The notes below the pieces were generated by a model. The model was not told where the DNA came from. It ran no database searches and saw only the letters and a list, made by a program, of their open reading frames with translations. 64,000 nucleotides of DNA from Psoroptes ovis. Lineage: Eukaryota; Arthropoda; Arachnida; Sarcoptiformes; Psoroptidae. Positions 38,549 to 49,348 of this stretch are shown here, piece after piece. The stretch lies in assembly GCA_002943765.1 (NCBI GenBank), contig PQWQ01000037.1:242710-306709 (forward strand), read 5' to 3'. How positions within the stretch are numbered: the first letter of the stretch is position 1; each line of letters begins with the position of its first letter. The translations under genes were made by a program, and so were the position numbers.

Positions 38549-38628
38549 ATGGTTGTCCCATAAGTTCCTGTCGTCATTTGAATTTGAAAAAAATTAAAAA
38601 CGGCCAAAACTTATCGGACAACCTAATG
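38549..38628. mobile_element. FB80 type C, mixed
   Basis: Left tcccataagttcctgtcg but right aaaacttatcgga: the two arms match different subtypes. Confidence 0.8.
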
Positions 38629-38866
38629 TAATATTTTTGTTTGTTTATAAGGTCTTAGATACTTGGTGGAATAAATGCAAAGACAAAGACTTTGATGTTA
38701 ATAATTATTTTTGGTTTCAATTTCAGAAATAATTCCCGAATTTTCATTTTAATTTATTTTCATTTTTTTTATTTTTAATAATAAATGGATTTTTATTTTT
38801 TTCAAAGAAAAATAATCCATCCATCTTCACATTGTATACACACCTATCATCAGCTATCATTAGTAT

Positions 38867-38949
38867 CAGGGTTGTCCGATATATTCTTGCCTGATTTTCT
38901 CATAATTTCCTACGATATAATCAGCCCGAACTTTTCGGACAGCCTAATA
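38867..38949. mobile_element. FB80 type A
   Basis: Left ccgatatattcttgcc; right end cggacagcctaat. Confidence 0.82.
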
Positions 38950-39568
38950 TTCATTTATTACGTAATGAATGAATGAATGAATCCTCGGCAATCATTGTTC
39001 GAGTGGAATTGTTCTTAATTTCAAAATTTTGTTGAAAAAAAAAAACAAAATTTAAAGAAACAAATAAAGATCATTTTCTTTGATTCCGTTTGGGTAATTT
39101 GTGTGATTATTATTAACACACAGAAACCACAGAATTTTGTTCTTCGAAGATAAGAAAAAGAGAAAAGACGCTTCAATCTTAAATTTTCACCTAAATTGTT
39201 TGTCTTAAAAAAGATGAAATCTTATATGTTAAATGAATCTTAAATGTGTTAAGGAAATGGTAATCATTTAGCTATATTTTAGGTCCAGTTTTAGACAATA
39301 TGAATGTGATTTTATGTCTAAAATAATCATTGTAAAACAATGGAAATGAATAAACGGAAAATATTCCAGAAATAATCATAAACTTGATATCATTATTATT
39401 TGAGATAAATAAATAAATAAATAAGATGAATAAATGAATAAGATGAATGAATGTATATAAGATGAATGTATATGATCACCATTACTATTATTATTATTAT
39501 TATTATCATCATGAAATAATGCCTAAACAACAAAATAGTCTATTTAATTTTTGATTTTTATATATTTT

Positions 39569-39648
39569 TAGGTTGTCCGGTAAGTTTTTGCCGATTTACT
39601 GATTGAAAAATATCGGAAAATCGGCAAAAACTTTTCGGACAATCTCAA
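39569..39648. mobile_element. FB80 type A
   Basis: Loop replaced by tactgattgaaaaatat. Confidence 0.84.
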
Positions 39649-39863
39649 TATTTTCGTTTTTTATTTTTTTGATATTCTTTTTTGTTTAGTGCACAACTAA
39701 ATAATAATAATGAAAATATACCAAAGTAAAAATAATAAAGACAATAATAATGATTACGTAATGTCTTTTCTTTTATTTTTATTACAAACAAACAAACAAA
39801 CAAATTTGTTTTATTTATTTATATTTGTATTTGTTTGAATGTATTTTTTCATTATATTTCTAC

Positions 39864-39946
39864 ATAGGTTGTCCGAAAAGTTTTGGCCGATTTTCACCCA
39901 CAACTCTATTCGATTAAGCCGAATAAACTTTTCGGACAACCCTAAT
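39864..39946. mobile_element. FB80 type B, reverse orientation
   Basis: Best type B copy: ttggccgattttcaccc and attaagccgaataaac. Confidence 0.86.
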
Positions 39947-39985
39947 ATATCTTTAGTTTTACAATCTATGATCATATCATTTGAA

Positions 39986-40011
39986 GCACACACACACACA
40001 CACACAAACAC
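39986..40011. repeat. AC dinucleotide microsatellite
   Basis: Ten to eleven AC units, then aaacac. Confidence 0.8.
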
Positions 40012-40204
40012 AGAAAGTAATATTCAAAATCATTTATTTATTATGTGTATGGTACTGCTGTATTATTGTTATTATTATTATTTTCATCATTTTCAATTCC
40101 ATCAAAAATTATGATTTTTTTTTTTTGTAAAAATGTAATATTTATTTATTTTTTTAAACTCAAACAATACATTTTTTTGTATTATTTGTCATTTATTATT
40201 ACCA

Positions 40205-40290
40205 TCTGGTTGTCCGAAAAGTTTTCGCCAGGTTATATCGTTGGAAAATCATCGAGAAAAATCGGCAAAAACTTTTCGGACAACGTAATA
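40205..40290. mobile_element. FB80 type A
   Basis: Left arm tcgccaggttatatcg. Confidence 0.85.
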
Positions 40291-40357
40291 TTTAGTATCA
40301 ATGCAACAAATACACATTAATAATAAAACTATAGCAACACAATAAACAATCATTAAT

Positions 40358-40400
40358 TTTGTACTGTTTGGTTTGGTACATAGTACAAACAGTACAAACC
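40358..40400. repeat. nested inverted repeat
   Basis: tttgtactgtttg pairs with caaacagtacaaa. The intervening 16 bases hold a second small palindrome (gtacatagtac). Confidence 0.6.
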
Positions 40401-40484
40401 GAATCGTATATATTGGCAGATATAAATAAATGCATGCATGTATTTAGCTGCTGCATTTGTTGATGATGATAAACTATTATATAT

Positions 40485-40568
40485 TAGGTTGTCCATAAAG
40501 TTTTTGCCAGGTTATATCGTTGGAAAATAATCGGGAAAATTGGCAAAAACTTTTCGGACAATCTAATA
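40485..40568. mobile_element. FB80 type A
   Basis: Shares ccaggttatatcgttgg with the copy 200 bp upstream, suggesting close kinship. Confidence 0.84.
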
Positions 40569-40795
40569 CATTGATATTTGGCAGAAAAATGAAACAAATA
40601 TAAAATAAAATAATCTAAATTGTAAAAATCTAAATTTTTCCTTCATTCGTCGTGTTTACAAATGAATATTATTATTTAGTTTTATCGAATCTAATCTTAT
40701 TGTTAAAATCTATTCGCTACCCGCAACTAAATAATTCATAGATGATGATAATTCAATGGAATTGATGATTCACAATCAAAGATTTGAAAAAATAT

Positions 40796-40875
40796 TTGGT
40801 TGTCCGAAAAGTTCTTGCTGATTTTCTCATAATTTCCAATGATATAATCGACAAAAACTTTTAGGACAACGTAAT
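40796..40875. mobile_element. FB80 type A
   Basis: Right acttttaggacaacg. Confidence 0.84.
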
Positions 40876-41074
40876 ATTTCTTATTTCCTAGGAATGTATA
40901 TAATGAAATAGCCACAAAACTAAACAAATAAATCAAATAAGATAAGAAAATATTCGCGCAAATTTTTCAGAATTCTATAATTCTTACTATATCCCATATG
41001 CTTGGACAAATTTAAATTTTTCCTCATACAAATCATCATTATATTTTAAATGTGATTTTATTTAGATAATATAT

Positions 41075-41155
41075 CAGGTTGTCCGATAAGTTTTTGCCGA
41101 TTTTCTCATCATTTCTCAATGATATAATCGGTAAAAACTATTAGGACAACCAAAT
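41075..41155. mobile_element. FB80 type A
   Basis: Right aactattaggacaacc. Confidence 0.84.
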
Positions 41156-41728
41156 AGTTTTTTTATCGTTATCATTCACATAGACTATGGTTTTTTTCTA
41201 TCTAAACTCTTAGATCTAAACTAAGACTATAACTTTTTACCGAAATAAATTTTAACCTATGACTAAAGAAAATAAAAATATGATGGTGAATTTCATTTAA
41301 TTTTTTCGTTTATTTTCATTTTTGCACAGGCAGAGACCAGTACAATTGCAACATTTCAACCTTATAAACAATGTACAAGACAACAGTGCATGATGAAATC
41401 GATCAACATTCTTCATTTATTTTTGTTTCAACTTACTTGAAACTTGAAAATGTCAACAATAATATCCAAGAAATCTATGTATATGGCGCCCAAATAAGAA
41501 AATAAAATGAAATGCAAACCAAAACTATATTCACCATTATGATGATGATGATGATGATGGTATATTGATATTCAATGAATAAATAAATGAATGAATGAAT
41601 GAATCAATGGAAAAATATTAAATTGCAATCAAAATCAAAATAAATAAAAAATATAAAACTAAATAATAATAATACCACTACAATAATATTCTACGTTTTT
41701 ATAATTTATTTTTATCATTATTTTAATT

Positions 41729-41812
41729 TTAGGTTGTCCTAAAAGTTTTTACCGATTATATCTCGTAGAGAATCATTGGAAAAATTGGCAAGAACTTATC
41801 GGACAACCTAAA
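41729..41812. mobile_element. FB80 type A
   Basis: Left ttgtcctaaaagtttttacc; adjoining (tta)n tract at right. Confidence 0.84.
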
Positions 41813-42014
41813 TATTATTATTATTATTATTATCGGTCGATCTACAGCAATAAACACTGAAATTTTGAATTTTTATTTCATTTCATTGTGTCATTTTGGA
41901 TTCTAATCATTATTATGATAATAATAATAATAATAATAAATATTCATAATCAACAATGATTAAAAAGGATATATAAGATTGAAGGTTGTGAATGATGAAT
42001 TAAATAATGAAATA

Positions 42015-42099
42015 TTAGATTGTCCGAAAAGTTTTTGCCGATTTTCTCCAATGATTCCTCGACGATATAATCGGCCAGAACTTTTCGAACGACCTAAAT
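42015..42099. mobile_element. FB80 type A
   Basis: Last copy of the dense cluster; right cttttcgaacgacc. Confidence 0.84.
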
Positions 42100-42631
42100 A
42101 ATAAATTTTTCTCGCATTTGTTTATTATTATAACCAACGACGATCAATTTATCGATTCTTCACTATTCTCATTATAATGCATGCAGCATGCAATGCACAT
42201 TATTATTTCCATGAAAACATTGTGTCATTCCTGTCAACAAAAAATAATAATTTGGAAAAATATTACCCGAGAAAAATATTGAAAGATTTAAAATCTTGAA
42301 ATTATCCAAGAAAAAAATTATTATTATTTTCCAATTCATCAAAATCTAAGAAAAATATCTCAATTATTCTTATTGTTGAAATAAACTGAACTGAATTGAT
42401 CAATATTTCTTGAATACTTTGAAAGAATTATCATTATTTTGACTTAATATATTCACATATTCAACTCATTATTATTACAACTATAGTCTTCATCATTCAT
42501 CCATCATTCATCATCCTTCATATATTGACAGCTCAAATATATATTGATTAAACAAAGCAAAGCAAAATCAAATCAATTCAAATAATTCAATCAAATTTTA
42601 ATTGTTTCAACCTTTTGTTTTTAAAAATGAA

Positions 42632-45600
42632 ATGGGCAATCAATGTTGTTGTTGTTGTAACTATAATCATCGTAATATAAATTCAAATCATCATAGATGT
42701 AGTAATAATGAGATTATAACTGATAATAATAATAATAATAATAACAATTGTTTTATTAATTTATTAAATTATTATCCACAATTATTGTTTACGAATTGTT
42801 TTCGAATTAATTGTAATTCATCATTTCGACGAAATAAATCAACAAATAATACTGATAATAAGACGTTTGATTCAATTGAAAATATTGATGAACTGAATCA
42901 AAATTCAAGAAATCAAGAACAATTTGAATTACAACCGAATCAAACAATTGATTCGATTAATAATAATGTAATAATATTTTCTGATGATGATAATAATGAT
43001 AATAATAATAATAATAATAATAATAATTTTAAAAGAAATAATCAACAATCTTGTTCATTTAATTCATCAGTACCATCATCATCATCTTATTCATTATCAT
43101 TATCTTCGGAACAAATACATAATAATAAAGGAAACGAATGCAAAAATCGATCCATAGAACAGTTACCTGGACAACAACAACAACAACAACAAATGCCAAA
43201 TGACAGGTATTGTCATTATCAACAACAGCAGCAACAACAGCTAAAACAACAACTAAAACAACGACAACAATCGATATCAGATCATAATACAAAAAACGTA
43301 AAACATTTACAAAAACTTAATTTTAATAACACTGTCATTGATTCTAATGCAATTGATGATACTAAATCATCATCATCATCTTCATTATTATTATTATCAA
43401 AAACGGATAATAAAACGAAAAATCAACATAATCGTCAACATTATCGTTTGTTTGAACATCAAGCATCGATACAATCAACACCACCAACAATTATTCATAG
43501 TAGCCATCATCATTCGAATAGCCATTGTTTTGATTGTCCATATAATTTCAATCCATTGTTGCTGTCACCAACATCAGCATCGAACGTAGTAAGATCAAAA
43601 TTAAAATTCGATTTACAACGACAATTAAATGAAATGATTCAACGACAACGATCAGCATCACATTGTCCACATGCAGTGAACATTGATCGAAATACAAAAA
43701 GTGGTACATCATCATCATCAAAGAATAAGTGTTGTTGTTGTCAAAAAGCTCGAAACATATCAATCAATAGTTCACAATCATCGAAAAATAGTGGTAACAT
43801 TGTTGTCGATCCTTTTATGCAAAAAATGGTTCAACAACATGGCTTATCACCATCATCATCTTCATCGAATTTTCATGGCCGCCAGAAACGAGCTTCATTA
43901 CGTGCATTGAATAAACGATTAAATTTTTTTGACACAACCAACACTAATTTTAAATTTGATGGATCTTCAAGCCGTAATGGTAGCCGACAAGGTAGCCGTA
44001 AACAAAAACGTCAACCAATTAAATTAATGGATCTCGGTGATGATTGTTTATTGGCAATTTTCGAATATTTAACATTACAAGAAAAAATCTATTATGAACG
44101 TGTATGTCAACGATGGCAACGTTTAATAAGACTTTCATTACAAGCATCAGTTTCATTGAAAATCGGTGAACATTCTGTCAAGTGCAATTGTCAATGTGCT
44201 CATTATCCAAGCTGGGATTTTCCTCCTTCCAAACGTTTTCCAAGAGATAATGTTGGTTTTATTATTTATCCAAAATCAACCATACAATATTTGCTCACAT
44301 TATGTAATCAATTGAAATGTATTAATTTTTCTCATTGTTATTTGGATGATGAAACATTACAGGTGAGGAGTTATATGTTTTTAGAATTTTTCAAATTTTC
44401 TGATTTTTCTTAAATTTTAAAATGATTCGAATAGATTATAATGAATCATAGTGATAAAGTTGAATGTCTTCATTTGAACGATATACGTCTTGAAGAGGAT
44501 AGTGATGAATTACCGAATGGTTTACTTGAAAAAAGTAATAAACAACAAATTAACGAAGCAATCAATAATGGCCAACAACAAGGTGATCAAGATTCGACAA
44601 TCAGTTCGGCTGTTGGTGCATTTGCATCCGAACAGTTGGCCGTTTTCGGTGGTTTAATGCGTAAATTATCGACACGTCGTTCATTGAAGAAAAAAGGGAA
44701 TCAAAATCAAGAAACTTGTAGCGATACAGCCGGTAAAAGAAATTCAAATATATCGATTTTATCGAAAAAATCAATTACATCAAGTGTGCTGAATTTAGTT
44801 AATCATACTGGTGCAAGTAGTCCGGAAAGTGTTAATCATTCATCGAATCATGTAATATCTAAATGTATTAAAAATCCTGTAAATAATACCCGATCATCGC
44901 CAATATCATCATCGAATAATACAATTAATTCTGGTCGTCAAATCAATGTTAGTAAACAACAACAACGTACAAATGAAATGTCACCATTGATACAACAATC
45001 AACCACAACAACAACCACTACACGTATGACACCAAATTTAAATCTTTCAACAACAACAAATGCTACGACGGCCACTGTACAAATGGATCCATTTGAAGCG
45101 GCCATTCATGAAAAAACTACTGCCGTTTATTTTCCACATGATGATATGCGTACATCATTAGAAAACATTATTCGTAAAACACAATTAAATAATCAAAAGC
45201 AACAACAGCAACCACCTAAAACACCTTCACCTCATAATGGTCCACAATCACCAACGATTATATTTCATTTAGCTCAACAACAATCATCATCGTCATTATC
45301 ATCACAACCGCAACAGCAACAGCAGCATCAGCAACAACATAATTCAATGCAAAAATTTCCACCTAAACCATCGATCACACCATCAGCCACTCAACGTCGT
45401 CGTGAATGGTCTAAACATCGTTTAACACAACAAACCGATAGTAATAGAATTAATAATGTAATGATGAAACAATTAGATGATCAATTAATGATGCCAATCA
45501 ATATCATTAATGATACGATCAATAGTAATGATAGTTTTTTAACATTAAACGATGAATCGACTAGTGTGACAACAACCAATGGCTATACTAAATCAAGCGG

Positions 45601-47088
45601 CAACGCTAATCGCCTGCAAAATCATTTATCACCGAATTTAGCACCAAACATTGCCAGTATTCAATGCGATTCGAATAATGGCCATCGAGGCTTTAATCCA
45701 ACAATAACAACCACAGCAACGACAATTACAAGTCAAAGTGGTGCAAGCAGCAGTGGTGGAAGTGGTGCAAGTATTATGACTGGAAATCAGTTGGCCGATT
45801 TGAATAGTAGTGAAATCAATTCGAATAGTTTGACAACAACACAATGTCAATCATCATCGTTGATCAATACGAATCGTAAAACAATGATCGATTCAATGAT
45901 CAAACAAATGGATAATAATAAAATGGATCATGTACAAGCGTATGTTGAACAAGAACAAATACGTCATGAAATACGTCAAAGTCATTTATCACAATGGAAA
46001 GCTTTCGCTAAGAAATTAGGATCACAAATTCGTTCATTATCTTTGGGAAATTTATCATCAGTTGATTCGATTGTGATTGATATACTATTAAAATATTCAA
46101 CCATACTTGAAGAGTTAAGAATTAATAATGAAATCGATATACTTTCTTATTTATCTGTCATTAAACATTCGATCAAAAGAATTTACATTAATTGTGAACA
46201 TGGCATTGGTATTTGATATTTTAATAATTATTTTCTAAGACAACAATAATCTCAAATTATTCATTCATCATTTCAGGTTTAGAATGTGTATCACTGTTAG
46301 CCTATAGAAATTATGCTGAAAAAGTCATTTCATTAGGCCGTGTTGATGTACCGCCAGATTTGATCGATTCCGTAATATCAACGATTGGTTCGAATTTTTG
46401 TAATTTACAATCATTATATTTGAGGATACATAATTTTGATATTGATGTAGCAACACCGGCTAATCTACTATTCGATAATCTTCGAGAATTAAATTTACAA
46501 TTCGTATCAGGTAATGTTGATCAACCATTTCGACAATTTATTCAATTAGGTTGGTCATCGGTACGAATTCTAACCATTCAATATGCATCGATTACTGAAG
46601 AATCGGTACGTGCAATACATGAACATATGCCACAGTTGAGGAAATTAGTATTGTATGCTATTGAATTTCGTTGTGATCATTTATCGAAACGGTAAGACAT
46701 ATTTTGAAGGAAAAACAATAGTCTTAAAATACGTCTATTTTTTCTTGGTGAATGTGCTAGATATGGTCATCGAATTTGTATGAATTGTTCACATGCTGTT
46801 TGGAAATCGATAGCAGCGTTACCACATTTACAACATTTAAAGCTATATCGTGTAATAATTGATGATGAAATATGTAAAGCATTATCACGAATGTATCGAT
46901 TACATCATCTTGAACTACAATATTGTTCAAATGTTAATGATAATGTTGTAAATGTTTGTAGTGAATTAGCTCGACGTTGTCAACGACGTCGATTTACGTT
47001 GGCAATCATATCGCGTGGATTTTTAACATTGAAACCACCGGCCGATTGTAATAATTTATTCATCGATATTAAGGTCGCTTGTAATTAA
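42632..47088 (+). CDS. large F-box / leucine-rich-repeat protein with predicted lipid-anchored N terminus
   Basis: Exons 42632-44362, 44435-46208, 46277-46691, 46761-47088; phases 0,1,2; 1415 residues. The start is MGNQCCCCCNYN: Gly-2 plus a Cys cluster is the classical pattern for N-myristoylation and palmitoylation, so membrane anchoring is inferred. Residues about 10-450 are Asn/Gln/Ser-rich, with a His/Cys patch (HSSHHHSNSHCFDC) and KCCCCQK. The F-box is at about 462-505 (IKLMDLGDDCLLAIFEYL, then YYERVCQRWQRLIR). LRRs follow: CNQLKCINFSHCYLDDETLQ, continued in exon 2 (VECLHLNDI), a roughly 490-residue low-complexity insert, then more LRRs in exons 2-4 (LRELNLQF, LRKLVLY, LQHLKLYRVIIDDEICKAL, LHHLELQYCSNVND). 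F-box/LRR proteins act as SCF ubiquitin-ligase substrate receptors. The substrate is unknown and no orthologue is named. Confidence 0.85.
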
Positions 47089-47289
47089 ATTCTTGATCAG
47101 CTTAATCAGTGAGAACAAATATTTCGACAATTCGACAATCAATCACACATTTGAACTTGAATAATATTAATGAATCATATATTTTTGTTGTTTACACTAA
47201 TTTTTCAATATTTTCAAAATAAGTATTTGTGCACACACACACACACAGAGACACATACACATATATATTTCAATAATTGTTTTTGATTA

Positions 47290-47411
47290 CAGAGTTTAAA
47301 GTTTTAATTCGTAGTTTTAAAATTAAATTTCGTAATTTTACCATTTGAAATTCAATTTTAAAACTACGAAAATCAACTTGAAAACTACGAATAAACACTT
47401 GAAACTCTGTA
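47290..47411. repeat. FB120 foldback element copy 4
   Basis: Termini cagagtttaaagtttt and cttgaaactctgta are mirror complements. It lies 200 bp after the F-box stop, possibly inside its 3' UTR. Confidence 0.82.
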
Positions 47412-47901
47412 AAATTATATTTTGATTTCGTTCAATAATAATATTTCATATTTTCAAATTTTTTAAACTTTTTTTTTGATAATAATTGGTTAGTTTATTT
47501 ATTGGTCAAAATTTATTTCTTATACTTGTTCTATTTTTTCTTTGGTCAAAATATGATTTAATGATTTGAAATGAATAATAATAAGATGTTATTTTAATTC
47601 AATTGTGTTGTATGTTGTATTCATTTAAAATTTTTTCAATTAAAAGCCACACACAGATGTCGGTAAATTTTTAGAATTAAAAATTCAAATTCAAAAATTG
47701 ACAAATGACACATATTTCACCATTTTGACAGATTTTTTCATTGGTTTATACTCGTCGTCATACCACCAATCAATATCCATGTAATCGAACATGTAAATCA
47801 ATGGTAGAAAAAATATCGTTCGATTTGAAGGTGTTAACTTTAAATGTGGTAATGATGATGACGACGATATATTCACTCCATAAACGCGTATGCATAAATA
47901 T

Positions 47902-47983
47902 TCGGTTGTCCAGAAAGTTTTTGCCGATTATATCGCGTAGAAAATCATCGAGAAAATTGGCAAAAACTTTTCGGACAACTTGA
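47902..47983. mobile_element. FB80 type A
   Basis: Left ttgtccagaaag; right cggacaacttg. Confidence 0.84.
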
Positions 47984-48174
47984 TATTTAAATATTTTTTG
48001 ATAAATAATCAGGTGGTAGTCTTGTTGGCATGAATGGGGAAAAAAACATTGAATGAAATTGAACGTAAATTGAATTTCTCTATTCATAAATTTTTGAAAA
48101 AAATGACTGTGTAAAACTTCCTTTTTGAAAATTTTCAATTTTCAATTTTCTCTTTTTGAATATTTCATTATTTA

Positions 48175-48295
48175 CAGGATTTAAAGTTTTAATTCAGAGT
48201 TTTAAAATTAATTTTCGTAGTTTTATGGTTTAAAATTACATTAAAAAGTACGAAAATCAACTTGAAAACTCTGAATTAAAACTTGAAACCGTGTT
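48175..48295. repeat. FB120 foldback element copy 5
   Basis: Termini caggatttaaagtttt and aaaacttgaaaccgtg. One arm has cagagtttt where others have cgtagtttt, matched by aactctg in the other arm. Confidence 0.8.
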
Positions 48296-49348
48296 ATTTT
48301 GCAAAAATAGATGAATGATTTTGTTTGAAAAAAAAAAATTGAAAATAAATCGTACACAATTGTACAAACCATTGTAAATCAATGTAATTGCATCACATAT
48401 ATTTGTTTTTTTTCCGGCAAAATACGACACAACGAAAACGTAAAATTCAGTAAAATTTCAAAATGTTTAATCAAACAAACAACAACAGACGACTCGAAAT
48501 TCATATGATTATAACAATTATAATGAAGTTATTTGTCAAATCAATGATCAAAAAAATTATTCAGAATTCATAAAAATTGAAATACAAATCAATTCATTCA
48601 TTCATTTGTATATAATTTGATTCAAATTCAAATCAAATTCATCAAATTCGAATGATTTGTCATAAATTCATTATTTTCATTCATCATTCAAATCAAATCA
48701 TCAAATCAAATTTCATATTCAAGATTTTCTATGAGGAAAATACATTCTAAAATTCAAATTTACATCATCATTTTGCATTGTGTGCTTTTATTGTTCACCA
48801 TCATTCTATTTTATGTTCACATATTTGTCAGTATTTTTTTGAATGAATTGAATTGAATTCGAATATTTTAATTTTCTAAAAATAGTTTTTGGTTGGTTGT
48901 GTTGTTTACGAGAAATTGAAATAAAAAAAATGGTGATGATTTTAAAATGTTCGTAGAAATTAAGAAAAATACATTTTCAAATTCTATGAATGTGAGTTTA
49001 TAGATTTATATTCAGTTCATTTATACAAAAAAATGAAAATAAAATAAAATGAAAACAGATACATAACAATACAGTCAATTTGAATATGCACAGTTAATTT
49101 CATTCAATTTATACATATTTAATCAAAGTGAATAATCAAAAAACATTTTGAAAATTTAATGATAATAAATTAATGATATTAATTATCTCAAAGATCATTC
49201 GATTCGATTTGATTTGATACAATCAAATATCAGCAGCAGCAGCAACCAATCAATCAAGGTAATGGCCTTAAAAATAGATCATAAATTTCATATATATCAA
49301 ATCTAGAACATTGTTCATTGATTCAATTGTGTGAAAACAAACAAAATA

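Larger units (their letters stand above)
28545..42631. other. 14-kb stretch packed with FB80 palindromes, no gene supported
   Basis: It contains 34 FB80 copies (one per about 400 bp) in AT-rich DNA with (TGAA)n, (AC)n and (TTA)n tracts. All short ORFs either read through FB80 copies (giving peptides like GCPISSCRF) or lack any family feature. It sits between divergent genes: the LRR gene at left, the F-box gene at right. It could be intergenic or a 5' UTR intron of the F-box gene. Confidence 0.6.
47089..49348. other. intergenic region
   Basis: Between the F-box gene and the TMEM117 gene. It holds two FB120 copies (47290, 48175), one FB80 copy (47902), a CA tract near 47232-47247, and many caaatca/aattca tracts. 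No gene was seen. The TMEM117 5' UTR probably lies near the right end. Confidence 0.55.
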
